Under the pieces are notes generated by a model. The model was given only the letters and a program-made list of their open reading frames with translations. It was not told the DNA's origin and made no database searches. A DNA stretch of 64,000 nucleotides. It comes from Microbacterium lemovicicum. GTDB lineage: Bacteria; Actinomycetota; Actinomycetes; Actinomycetales; Microbacteriaceae. Shown here one piece after another: positions 15,202-22,861 of the stretch. Every line of letters begins with the position of its first letter. The stretch's first letter is position 1. Location: NCBI RefSeq assembly GCF_003991875.1, contig NZ_CP031423.1:2790001-2854000 (forward strand), given 5' to 3'. The translations under genes were made by a program, and so were the position numbers.

Positions 15202-17346
15202 ATGGGGATCCAGTCGGCGATGGATCGCATCAGTGAGGCTCCGACCGTGGTCGCCGCGCTCCGCGCGGCGGACGACCTGGCCTTCGAAGCGGGACGCGAC
15301 CCGGGTGTCCGCACCCTGCGCGTGCTCTCCGCCGCCCTCGCCGGCGCAGATGACATCGCCGCCATCGCCGCGGTGCACGCGATCGCCGAGATGAACGACG
15401 AGCAGGCGGCCCGCCTGCTCGTGTCGCTGCTCTCCGACCCCCGCGCGTGGATCGTGCAGCACGCCGCCTGGGCGCTCGGGCGCCGCCCGATGCGGGCCGA
15501 CGCGGTGGGGCGCCTCATCCGCCTCGTCGCCGACGGCGGCTTCGCCGGAATGCTCGCCCAGCACACCATCGAGAAGTGGTCGGTCACCGGCGGCGATCTG
15601 CTCGCGGTGGCCCTCGAGGCCGCGGGGACGGGCACCCTCTCCTCCGGCGCCCGGGCGCGGCTCATCGAGACGCTCGGGCTCATCCGCCAGCCGTCGGCGA
15701 CGGCGCTCCTGCGCCAGGCCGCCGCCGACGCGAAGGTCCCGCGCCCCGTGCGCGCCGCGGCCGTCGCCGCCCTGGGACAGCGCAGCGATGCCGCATCCGT
15801 CGCCCTCCTCGACCAGCTCGTCTCCGAGGGCGGTCTGCTCGGCGACCTCGCCCGGCTCTCCCTCATCGACGCCGACCCCGAGACCGCGCCGCCTCGCGGG
15901 GGCACCGGTCTGACCGTCGCCCAGCTCTTCCTGCACGCCGACGTCGACTCGTCGCTCTCGTCGGCGGGCGCCGGGGACAACGGCGGGATCGCCACCCTCC
16001 TGGTGCGCCTCGGCGACGCGCTCGTCGCGCAGGACGCCGGCGTGGAGCGCGTGCTCACGCTGTCGCGCGGCACCGTGCTGCAGGCGGCTCCCGACCTTCT
16101 CCAGGTCGCGGGCACGGCGTCGGGTCACGTGTACGGCCACATTCCGCTCAACGAGCTGCCGGCGTCGTCGAGCACCGCCTGGCATCTCCGCGTGACCGTG
16201 CGCCGCGGCATCCGCCGACTGCTGAAGGCGGCCGGCCGCGTCGACGTGCTGCACCTGCGCATGGCCGACGTCGGCAGCCTCGCCGCCGCCGACGTCGCGC
16301 GCGAGCTCGGCATCCCGACCGTCTTCACCGTCGCGCCCGACCCGCACAGCGTCATCGCGTCGCTGGAGCGCTCCGGCCAGCTGACCCGCGACGGCTTCGG
16401 CGCGGCCGACGTGCGCGAGCACTACTGGTTCCGCGCGCACCTCGTGCAGAGCCTCGCGGCCTCGGCATCGCACTCGGTGCTCTTCCCGCGGCCCGACCTC
16501 GTCAGCGACATGCGCGAGCTCGTCGGCATCGACCTCACGTCGCGGCCCGAGCGCCACAGCGTCGTGGCGGAGGGCGTCGACCTCGCCGTCATCGACGACG
16601 CGGCCGTGACGGCTCGTGACGCCGCCCGCGGGGGCGCGCTCACGCCCGCGCTGACCGAGCTGGCATCGCTCCTCGCGGAGCTGCCGGCGGAGCGCCGGAC
16701 GCTGCCGCTGCTCATCAGCGTCGGGCGCATGCACCGGGTCAAGGGCATGGCCGCCCTGGTGCGCACCTGGGCGGAGAGCCCGCTGGCCGACGCCGCCAAC
16801 CTGCTCATCGTGGGCGGCGACCTGCGCTTCCCGTCGGGCGACGAGCGGGAGCAGCTCGATGCCATCGATGCGGTCGTCTCGCGCAGCGATCGTGCCGCAC
16901 GCGGCCTCATCGTGCCCGGCCATCGCCCCAACGGCGTGACCGCGGAGTGGCTCGCGGCCGCCCGGCTGGGGCTGCCCGGTCTGGCAGCACCCGGCGGAGC
17001 CTACGTGTGCGCGAGCGTCAAGGAGGAGTTCGGGCTCGCGATCCTCGAGGCGATGGCCACCGGACTGGTCGTGGTCGCCCCCGACGCGGGCGGCCCTGCC
17101 ACCTACGTCACCGAGGGCGACACCGGGTTCCTCGTCGCAACCGCCGACCCGGAGCGGCTCGCGGGGGCGATCGGCAACGCCCTCGGGCGCGCCGCGGAGC
17201 TGGGCGTCGACGGACCGGCGCGCGGCCGCGCGCTCGTCGCCGAGCGCTTCACCATCCAGGGCATGGCCGCGACCCTCGCGCCCGTCTACGGGATGGTCGC
17301 GCGTGCCGAGGCGGAGCTGGAGCGCGCGGCGGGTCTGTCCGCGTGA
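15202..17346 (+). CDS. HEAT-repeat / glycosyltransferase family 4 fusion protein
   Basis: 714-aa two-part protein. Residues 1 to about 235 form helical HEAT-like repeats (AAIAAVHAIAEMNDEQAARL, WIVQHAAWALGRRPM, IETLGLIRQPSATALLRQA, AAAVAALGQRSDAASVALL). The remainder is a GT-B glycosyltransferase: LPLLISVGRMHRVKGMAALV near 505, LLIVGGDLRFPSG near 534, and the E-x7-E nucleotide-sugar motif in VKEEFGLAILEAMATGLVVV near 606. ATG 15202 follows GGAGG. It overlaps the GT1 gene by 4 bp. The donor sugar and acceptor are unknown; the HEAT part probably mediates protein contacts. Confidence 0.9.
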   Translation: MGIQSAMDRISEAPTVVAALRAADDLAFEAGRDPGVRTLRVLSAALAGADDIAAIAAVHAIAEMNDEQAARLLVSLLSDPRAWIVQHAAWALGRRPMRADAVGRLIRLVADGGFAGMLAQHTIEKWSVTGGDLLAVALEAAGTGTLSSGARARLIETLGLIRQPSATALLRQAAADAKVPRPVRAAAVAALGQRSDAASVALLDQLVSEGGLLGDLARLSLIDADPETAPPRGGTGLTVAQLFLHADVDSSLSSAGAGDNGGIATLLVRLGDALVAQDAGVERVLTLSRGTVLQAAPDLLQVAGTASGHVYGHIPLNELPASSSTAWHLRVTVRRGIRRLLKAAGRVDVLHLRMADVGSLAAADVARELGIPTVFTVAPDPHSVIASLERSGQLTRDGFGAADVREHYWFRAHLVQSLAASASHSVLFPRPDLVSDMRELVGIDLTSRPERHSVVAEGVDLAVIDDAAVTARDAARGGALTPALTELASLLAELPAERRTLPLLISVGRMHRVKGMAALVRTWAESPLADAANLLIVGGDLRFPSGDEREQLDAIDAVVSRSDRAARGLIVPGHRPNGVTAEWLAAARLGLPGLAAPGGAYVCASVKEEFGLAILEAMATGLVVVAPDAGGPATYVTEGDTGFLVATADPERLAGAIGNALGRAAELGVDGPARGRALVAERFTIQGMAATLAPVYGMVARAEAELERAAGLSA

Positions 17347-18641
17347 CGCTGCTCGTCATCAGCCCCGACTACGCCTCGCACCTCCTGCCGCTGGCGGGCA
17401 TCGCCACCGCATGGCGCGACGCGGGTGAGCGCGTCGTGGTGGCCACCGGGCCCGCCACCGCCCCGGTGGTCGCGCAGTTCGGCTACGACCGGGTGAACCT
17501 CCCGCTCGGCCGGGGCGCCAACCCGGGCGTGATCCGCAGCGACGAACAGGTCGCGGCCGAGGCGCAGTCGCTCGAGGGATTCTTCGCCGCGACGCGGCTC
17601 GGCATGGTCGAGACCCTGACCTATCAGGCGCGCGAGCGCCTCACCGACCTCATGTGGCAGCCGGTCGACCGGGCACGGGCCACGCTCGCGGTGATCGAGG
17701 AGGTGCGCCCCGACGCGATCCTCGTCGACCACCTGGCCTTCAGCGCCCGGCTGGCCCTGCACACCCGCGGCATCCCCTACGGCGACGTCGTGCTCGGGCA
17801 CCCGACCGCGCTCCCCGTCGGCGACGAGGTCTACGGCTGTCCGCCGTCCTGGCCGGCCGCCTTCGACCCCGGGGACGAGCAGCTGGCCGCGCTGCGTGCG
17901 CTGTGCGAGCGGGTGGCGACCGGCTTCACCGCGCAATGGAACGAGGCGGCGAGAGAACTGGATGCCGCAGCATCCCCCGTCGACGACGCTTTCGCGCTGC
18001 GCGGCGACACCGTGCTCTACAACTACCCCGTCGAGCTCGCCGACGGCGACGGCCGCGTGCTGCCGCCGCACCGTTTCCTGGGCTCCGTCCCCCGCGACGA
18101 GGCCCGCGAGGCCCACGTCGAGGAATGGCTGGCGACGGGCGAGCCCTTCGTCTACGTGAGCTTCGGCAGCTTCCTGTCGGTGCGGGCGGACGTCCTCGCC
18201 CGCGTGGCGGAGGCACTGCGGCGTGCGGGCCTGCGCGCGGCGATCGCGACGGGCTCGACCGATCCGGCGGAGCTCGGCCCTGTCCCCGCCGGCTGGCTCG
18301 TGGCCGCCTACCTGCCGCAGGTGCGGCTGCTGTCGGCCGCGACGGCGGCCGTCACGCACGGCGGGAACAACTCCGTCACGGAGGCCGTCGGGTCGGGTGT
18401 GCCGCTCGTCGTGCTGCCCTTCTCCACCGATCAGTTCGCCGGCGCCGCGGCCCTCGAGCGGACGGGTGCGGGCATCGCGCTCGACCCGAACGCCGCCGAC
18501 GTCGTCGCGCTCACGCGCGCGCTCATGGCCGTCGTCGACGAGGGGTTCCGCGGAAGGGCGCCGCTCGCGGCCGCCGCCGAGGCGCAGGCCGAGCGACCGG
18601 GACCGCAGATCGCCTTCGAGACGCTGTCCGGCTCGGTCTGA
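17343..18641 (+). CDS. UDP-glycosyltransferase, GT1/MGT-like
   Basis: 432-aa GT-B enzyme of family 1 (MGT-like). The N-terminal acceptor half starts VTLLVISPDYASHLLPLAGI. The C-terminal donor half carries PFVYVSFGSFLSVRADVLA, then the PSPG-like stretch LPQVRLLSAATAAVTHGG, NNSVTEAVGSGVPLVVLPFS and TDQFAGAAALERTGAGIALD, so His-Gly-Gly and Asp-Gln are in place. The GTG start overlaps the GT4 stop (GTGA), making translational coupling very likely. The two enzymes probably work on one glycan or lipid-linked acceptor. Confidence 0.92.
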   Translation: MTLLVISPDYASHLLPLAGIATAWRDAGERVVVATGPATAPVVAQFGYDRVNLPLGRGANPGVIRSDEQVAAEAQSLEGFFAATRLGMVETLTYQARERLTDLMWQPVDRARATLAVIEEVRPDAILVDHLAFSARLALHTRGIPYGDVVLGHPTALPVGDEVYGCPPSWPAAFDPGDEQLAALRALCERVATGFTAQWNEAARELDAAASPVDDAFALRGDTVLYNYPVELADGDGRVLPPHRFLGSVPRDEAREAHVEEWLATGEPFVYVSFGSFLSVRADVLARVAEALRRAGLRAAIATGSTDPAELGPVPAGWLVAAYLPQVRLLSAATAAVTHGGNNSVTEAVGSGVPLVVLPFSTDQFAGAAALERTGAGIALDPNAADVVALTRALMAVVDEGFRGRAPLAAAAEAQAERPGPQIAFETLSGSV

Positions 18642-18673
18642 CGCGCCTGCGACTGCTCCGGCCGCATCGGCCG

Positions 18674-18766
18674 GTCAGCCGGCCGCAGGCGGCCCTGCGG
18701 CGTCGGCCGTCAGCCGGCCGCAGGCGGCCCTGCGGGGTCGGCCGGTCAGCCGGCTGCGGGCGGCTC
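18674..18766. repeat. 35-bp tandem repeat carrying a duplicated gene end
   Basis: A 35-bp unit beginning GTCAGCCGGCCGCAGGCGGC occurs at 18674-18708 and 18709-18743 with a single difference. A third, partial copy from 18745 is the actual stop codon and last codons (PPAAG) of the GT2 gene on the minus strand. The array therefore repeats the 3' end of that gene into the intergenic space between convergent genes. Confidence 0.88.
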
Positions 18767-19435
18767 GATGCCCACGACGGCAGCCATCACCGCAGCATCC
18801 CCGGACGCCCGCCGGTAGAGCTCCATGCGCGCGGCGTTCGCCTCGTAGTCCGCCCCCGCGCGCACCTCGCCGGCATGGTGCAGCGCGTAGACCCGGCCGT
18901 GATGACGCTGAGGCGGGGAACCGAGGATCGTCGTGTGGGCGAGGTACCAGGCGGCATCCTCGAATCCCCATCCGCGGAACCGCTCGTCCTGGCCGCCGTG
19001 CGCGGCCCACGTGCGCGGGGTGGCGATGTAGACGCCGGAGCAGGCGCCGTCGACGTACTGCTCGACCGTGCAGTCGATGAGGGGCGTGCCGCCGGCGACC
19101 TCGGCGGAGCCGCTGCGGCCGAGCCAGCGGTACTCGTCGTAGGGCAGGTGCACGAACCGGCTCGTCGCCGCGGCGATGATCGCCTCGCGGAGCGGCTCGA
19201 TCTCGGGCAGCGTGTCGGCATCGCCGATGACGACGACCTCGTCGGGCTGCGCCTCGCTCATCGCGCGGTTGCGGCAGGCGGCGAGCACGAACGGGGTGTC
19301 GCCCGTGTCGACGGTGTCGACCGGCACGCCCGGAAGAGCCTCCCGGTACCAGGACACGACGCGCTCGAAGGCGTCCATCCTCGACGGCGCAGGGCGCCAC
19401 GGGATGACGACGCGCACCGGGGGGAGCCCGCTCAC
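18746..19435 (-). CDS. Glycosyltransferase family 2-like protein
   Basis: 229-aa GT-A glycosyltransferase. VRVVIPWRPAPSRMDAFERV opens the nucleotide-sugar fold, VVVIGDADTLPEI near residue 75 supplies the DxD-like metal site, and FRGWGFEDAAWYLAH near 153-167 is the W-G-x-E-D catalytic signature of the galactosyltransferase/chondroitin-polymerase type. ALHHAG follows. The start overlaps the ElaA-like acetyltransferase stop by 4 bp. The C-terminal PPAAG and stop are repeated in the flanking tandem array. Probably part of the surface glycan locus. Confidence 0.85.
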   Translation of the reverse strand: MSGLPPVRVVIPWRPAPSRMDAFERVVSWYREALPGVPVDTVDTGDTPFVLAACRNRAMSEAQPDEVVVIGDADTLPEIEPLREAIIAAATSRFVHLPYDEYRWLGRSGSAEVAGGTPLIDCTVEQYVDGACSGVYIATPRTWAAHGGQDERFRGWGFEDAAWYLAHTTILGSPPQRHHGRVYALHHAGEVRAGADYEANAARMELYRRASGDAAVMAAVVGIEPPAAG

Positions 19436-20010
19436 GCGTCGGCTCCGGTGGCGCCCGTCTCAGCGACGGGGCCCTCGCCGGCGGGGCGGCCTTCGTCGGG
19501 GCCGTCTCCGGCGGGGCGGCCTTCGTCGGGGCCCTCGCCTGCGGGGCGGCCTTCGTCGGGGCCCTCTCCGGCGGGGCGGCGCATCGGGATGTGCGGGATC
19601 CCGTCCTCCTGGTAGGCGTCTCCCGTGCGGACGAAGCCGAAGCGGCCGTACCACTGCTCGAGCTGCAGCTGCGCGTCGAGGTCGATCGGCAGGTCGCGGG
19701 CGAGATGGGCGCAGCGCTCGATCGCCGCCTCGATCAGGCGGGCGGCGAGGCCCCGGCCGCGCGCGGCGCGTGCGGTCGCGACGCGGCCGATGCGCATCGC
19801 CTCGTCACCGCAGAGGATGCGAAGGGTGGCGAGCACCTCGTCGTCCTCGACGATCCACATCAGCTCGGCGCCGGGCTCGAGGTCGCGCCCGTCGATCTCG
19901 GGATACGCCGCCTGCTGCTCGACGACGAACACGCTGACGCGCAGCCACAGGATGCGGTACAGCGCGACGGGGTCGATGTCGGCGACGTGCGCCCGATGGA
20001 TCTCACTCAC
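19432..20010 (-). CDS. ElaA-type GNAT acetyltransferase with repeat tail
   Basis: 192-aa protein. Residues 1-146 are an ElaA-like GNAT domain: LWLRVSVFVVEQQAAYPEID, then RVATARAARGRGLAARLIE (acetyl-CoA loop near residue 82) and LQLEQWYGRFGFVRTGDAYQ, EDGIPHIPMRR. The last 45 or so residues are an unusual tail made of PAGEGPDEGR repeats encoded by a 30-bp tandem array, ending VAETGATGADA. GTG 20010 has TAGCGT six bases upstream. First gene of a two-gene unit with the GT2 gene. The tail is absent from the usual family (about 150 aa). Confidence 0.9.
   Translation of the reverse strand: MSEIHRAHVADIDPVALYRILWLRVSVFVVEQQAAYPEIDGRDLEPGAELMWIVEDDEVLATLRILCGDEAMRIGRVATARAARGRGLAARLIEAAIERCAHLARDLPIDLDAQLQLEQWYGRFGFVRTGDAYQEDGIPHIPMRRPAGEGPDEGRPAGEGPDEGRPAGDGPDEGRPAGEGPVAETGATGADA
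19471..19580. repeat. 30-bp coding tandem repeat (3.7 copies)
   Basis: Units start at 19471, 19501, 19531 and 19561 (partial), differing at one or two positions. On the minus strand each encodes the decapeptide PAGEGPDEGR (one copy PAGDGPDEGR) in the ElaA-like protein. The period is a multiple of three, so copy-number change would keep the frame. Confidence 0.92.
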
Positions 20011-20016
20011 CCGATC

Positions 20017-20022
20017 ACGCTA
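20017..20022 (-). promoter_or_regulatory. -10 box of ElaA-GT2 unit
   Basis: Minus-strand TAGCGT, six bases before GTG 20010. Confidence 0.55.
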
Positions 20023-20724
20023 CTCCGGAGTCGCGGGGCCCTCCGACGGGTCGTCGCGGGGCCGGGCAGAAGGTTCAGCGGAGGGCTCGGCGCCCGTCGG
20101 TCGCCAGGGCTCGTGCGTGTGCGAGAGCCATACGGCGACGGGGTTCAGCGAGCGGATGAGGCGCTGACCCTCGGTGGTCGGCTCGTCGAGCTCGCCGAAC
20201 CACACGGCGGTGTCCCCGGCGATGACGACAGGGCCGTCGGCGGTGTCGACGACGACGATCTGCGAGCCCGGCGTGTGTCCCGGCGCGGGGAGCAGCCGGA
20301 CGCCCGGCAGCAGGTCGTGCGCGCCGTCGTGCTCGACGTATCGGATGCCGGGCGGGTCGACCCACTCGGGGATCGTGTAGTCGGGTGCGGTTCGGGCGTC
20401 GTGGAGCTCGCGCGTCTGCACGTGGATCGGGATGCCGGGGAACAGGTGGTCGCCTCCGACGTGGTCGAAGTGCAGGTGCGTGTTCACCACGGCGTCGATC
20501 CGGCCCAGCGCATCGAGGTCGAGCGGGAACAGCCGGGGATCCATGTCGGCGACCGCCGGATGCAGCTCGGTGAAGCCGGTGTCCACCAGCACGCGGCCGG
20601 CGGGATGCTCGATGAGATGCACGCAGACCGGCATGGTCTCGCCCTCGACCGCGAGGTCTGCGACGTGGATGGGCGCGACGGTGACGCCGGCCGGCGCGGT
20701 GGAGGGTGCCCCGGTCTGGTCCAT
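20020..20724 (-). CDS. MBL-fold metallo-hydrolase (lactonase-like)
   Basis: 234-aa metallo-beta-lactamase-fold enzyme. The dinuclear zinc motif is VVNTHLHFDHVGGDHLF near residue 80; further ligands are PAPGHTPGSQIVV, VIAGDTAVWFGEL and LSHTHEPW. The order and the FDH signature resemble the N-acyl homoserine lactonase group, but substrate assignment within this fold is unreliable. ATG 20724 is chosen because TACCGT lies six bases upstream; a GTG two codons earlier is rejected. The C-terminal 25 residues are Pro/Ser/Glu-rich. It ends 10 bp from the ElaA-like gene start. Confidence 0.85.
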   Translation of the reverse strand: MDQTGAPSTAPAGVTVAPIHVADLAVEGETMPVCVHLIEHPAGRVLVDTGFTELHPAVADMDPRLFPLDLDALGRIDAVVNTHLHFDHVGGDHLFPGIPIHVQTRELHDARTAPDYTIPEWVDPPGIRYVEHDGAHDLLPGVRLLPAPGHTPGSQIVVVDTADGPVVIAGDTAVWFGELDEPTTEGQRLIRSLNPVAVWLSHTHEPWRPTGAEPSAEPSARPRDDPSEGPATPE

Positions 20725-20730
20725 GGCCAC

Positions 20731-20736
20731 ACGGTA
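20731..20736 (-). promoter_or_regulatory. -10 box of MBL hydrolase, decides start
   Basis: TACCGT on the minus strand, six bases before ATG 20724. Confidence 0.55.
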
Positions 20737-20876
20737 CGCCCCGGCCGTCGTCGGCGGCAGACCGGGGTCGCCGTGACCGCCGACACCTGGCCGAAACAGG
20801 GGCCGCCTACGCTCGGAAGCCGGCGCCGCGCGTGCGCTGACGCGCGGCCCTCCCCCGCTCCGACCGAAGGATCCCC

Positions 20877-21491
20877 ATGCCCCTGGACGACATCGCCACC
20901 GAGTACCGCATCGCCCTCCCCGCGTGGATCTCCGACGAACTTGCCGACACCCCCGACGTCATCGCCGATCCCGTCGAGCGGATGCGGCTCGTCCACCGGC
21001 TCGCCGACCGCAACTGGCGCGAGGGCAACGGCGGGCCCTTCGCCGCGCTCGTCGCCGAGCGCGAGACGGGCCGCATCGTGTCCGTCGGCGTGAACGTCGT
21101 CCTCGGCAACGGAGTCTCCAGCGCCCACGCCGAGGTCGTCGCCCTCGGACTCGCGCAGACCCGCCTCGGCGGGTGGGATCTGGGCGCGGCAGGACTCCCC
21201 GAGCACGAGCTCGTCGTCAACTGGCGGCCGTGCATCCAGTGCTACGGCGCCGCCATGTGGTCGGGGGTCCGCCACCTCACGATCGCGGGCGAGGGTCGCG
21301 AGCTGGAGGACCTCACGACGTTCGACGAGGGCCCGCTCGGAGCCGACTGGGCCGAGCAGTTCGAGGCCCGCGGCATCCGTGTCACGACGGGCGTGCTGCG
21401 CGACGAGGCGCTCGACGTCTTCCGCGCCTACCGCGACGCGGTCGACGACGGCGGGATCACCGTCTACAACGCGCGCGCCGGCTCGGACTGA
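20877..21491 (+). CDS. Nucleoside deaminase (cytidine/guanine deaminase-like)
   Basis: 204-aa zinc deaminase of the CDA fold. The zinc site is complete: SSAHAEVVALGLAQ (His-Ala-Glu, near residue 83) and NWRPCIQCYGAAMWSG (Pro-Cys-x2-Cys, near 118-123). GPFAALVAERETGRIVSVGV before it is the usual first strands. The substrate could be a pyrimidine or purine base or nucleoside; the C-terminal extension with EQFEARGIRVTTGVLRDEAL resembles guanine-deaminase-like proteins. ATG 20877 follows GAAGGATC. A short membrane-protein gene follows after 22 bp. Confidence 0.88.
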   Translation: MPLDDIATEYRIALPAWISDELADTPDVIADPVERMRLVHRLADRNWREGNGGPFAALVAERETGRIVSVGVNVVLGNGVSSAHAEVVALGLAQTRLGGWDLGAAGLPEHELVVNWRPCIQCYGAAMWSGVRHLTIAGEGRELEDLTTFDEGPLGADWAEQFEARGIRVTTGVLRDEALDVFRAYRDAVDDGGITVYNARAGSD

Positions 21492-21501
21492 CACGGAGCC
21501 C

Positions 21502-21507
21502 TAGGCT
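21502..21507 (+). promoter_or_regulatory. -10 box of 74-aa membrane protein gene
   Basis: TAGGCT six bases before ATG 21514; leaderless despite the close upstream gene. Confidence 0.5.
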
Positions 21508-21513
21508 GGGCGC

Positions 21514-21738
21514 ATGGATGAACCCCGCACCGGCTTCCCACGCGGACGCATCGGCTGGATCGCGGGCACCGTCGCTCTGATCGGCCTCGGCGTGCTCGTC
21601 GGGGCCGTGCTCGGCAGCATCTTCCTCGGGCTGTTCATCGCCGCGATCATCTCGATCGGCTGGCTCATCGCCTACGAGTCGTGGCGCGGGCGCACGGCGG
21701 GCCTCGACGACCCGCACGACGACGGCGCGCAGCTGTAG
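21514..21738 (+). CDS. Small membrane protein (74 aa)
   Basis: 74-aa protein with two adjacent transmembrane helices (about residues 13-32 and 35-52), the second containing IFLGLFIAAIISIGWLIAYE, and a short hydrophilic C-terminus GLDDPHDDGAQL. No family recognised. It lies 22 bp after the deaminase gene but has its own leaderless-type -10 box, so it may be transcribed separately. Function unknown. Confidence 0.7.
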   Translation: MDEPRTGFPRGRIGWIAGTVALIGLGVLVGAVLGSIFLGLFIAAIISIGWLIAYESWRGRTAGLDDPHDDGAQL

Positions 21739-21757
21739 CTCCGGAGACGCGCCGTCG

Positions 21758-22004
21758 CTCACCTGACGCGATCCGCGGAATCCTCGACGCGGAGGCGACA
21801 GCACGCGTCATATGAACGAACAGGATGCTGCGGCATCCGCTCGGCTCGGATGCTCACCTGACGCGAAGCGCGGGAACGCCCACGCAGAGGCGACAGCACG
21901 CGTCACATGAACGAACAGGATGCTGCGGCATCCACTGGGCTCTGGCTCTCACCTGACGCGAACGGCGGGAACGCACGCAGGGAATCGACGTCGAGCGTCA
22001 GCTG
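21758..22004. repeat. 95-bp tandem repeat with CACCTGACGC ends
   Basis: This 300-bp gene-free stretch holds three diverged units starting CTCACCTGACGCG at 21758, 21853 and 21948, an exact 95-bp period. Copies 1 and 2 share the block AGGCGACAGCACGCGTCA and ATGAACGAACAGGATGCTGC. The third ends at 22004 with GAGCGTCAGCTG, an inverted match to its own start, so it has the form of a REP-like inverted-repeat element. Related elements lie at 50.5-52.5 kb. Confidence 0.88.
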
Positions 22005-22042
22005 GGCGAGGGATGCGGGCGTTCCCGAGCGGGCTGCACGGG

Positions 22043-22858
22043 CTAGCCGCGCGGCGCGAGCTGGCTGACGACGAACGTGGCGCCCGACGGGTCGGCGACG
22101 AGGGCCTCGCGCGTCCAGTCGGTCTCGGTGGACGACAGCACCCGTCCTCCCGCACGCTGGACCGCGTCGATGCTCGCATCGCGGTCGGCGGAGGTGAAGC
22201 GCACCTCCCACCGGGCTGTGCCGTCGGCCTGAGCGATGCCCGCGACCACATCGGCGAAGCCGGGAGGAGCGAAGGACTGGCGTTCGTGGATGCCGGGGTC
22301 CACCGTGCTCGCCAGGTGGTCGCCGTAGCCGGGGAGACGGATCATCCCGGCTCCGAGGCCGGGGTCGACGCGCCAGCCGAACACCGCACCGTAGAACGCG
22401 AGGGCGGCGTCGGCATCGGGGGTCCGGAGGTCGCTGAAGTTCCACGCGCCCGGCTCGTTCACGATCTGCGCGCCGAGGCGACGCCGCGCCTGCCACAGCC
22501 GGAACACGGCGCCCTGGGGATCGGCGCAGATCGCGAGCCTGCCACCGGGCCCCGCGTCCGCCGGCGACGACAGGACCGTGCCGCCGGCCTCGGTCACCGC
22601 GGCGGCTGCGGCCTCGACGTCGTCGCAGGCGATGTAGGTGTTCCAGACCGGGTCAGCGGTGCCGGGACCGATCGCCGCAGCATCCTGTCCCTTCAGCGAG
22701 GCGATGTCGTAGAAGCCCGGAGCACCCGGGGGCATCGCCGGGGAGAACTCCCATCCGAAGACAGCGGAGTAGAACCGTTCTGCCGCCTCGCGGTCGTCGA
22801 CCTCGATGTCGACCCAGCAGGGCACGCCCTCGGGGTAGATCCTCGGCTGATCGGCCAT
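22043..22858 (-). CDS. VOC family protein with two glyoxalase domains
   Basis: 271-aa protein with two vicinal-oxygen-chelate domains in tandem. Domain 1 (to about 125) has VPCWVDIEVDDREAAERFYS and AICADPQGAVFRLWQ. Domain 2 has WNFSDLRTPDADAALAFYGA, FGWRVDPGLGAGMIRLPGYG and ALVADPSGATFVVSQ. Such fused VOC proteins include lyases and dioxygenase-like enzymes; the substrate is unknown. It starts 3 bp after the aldo/keto reductase stop, so the two form an operon, possibly in carbonyl detoxification. Confidence 0.87.
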   Translation of the reverse strand: MADQPRIYPEGVPCWVDIEVDDREAAERFYSAVFGWEFSPAMPPGAPGFYDIASLKGQDAAAIGPGTADPVWNTYIACDDVEAAAAAVTEAGGTVLSSPADAGPGGRLAICADPQGAVFRLWQARRRLGAQIVNEPGAWNFSDLRTPDADAALAFYGAVFGWRVDPGLGAGMIRLPGYGDHLASTVDPGIHERQSFAPPGFADVVAGIAQADGTARWEVRFTSADRDASIDAVQRAGGRVLSSTETDWTREALVADPSGATFVVSQLAPRG

Positions 22859-22861
22859 GTC

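Noticed and set aside
15085..16923. Long minus-strand frame continuing upstream of the pyruvyl transferase (1007 codons in total)
   Set aside because: It is antisense to the HEAT-GT4 gene; the real protein begins at GTG 15084 with GGGAG upstream, and the upstream residues are His/Arg/Gly-rich GC-frame artefact.
16947..17342. Upstream extension of the GT1 reading frame
   Set aside because: Arg/Gly-rich translation overlapping the GT4 gene; GTG 17343 overlaps the GT4 stop, the standard coupling.
18746..20010. Phage- or island-like glycan cassette
   Set aside because: No integrase, tRNA or attachment repeat is nearby and GC content matches the rest.
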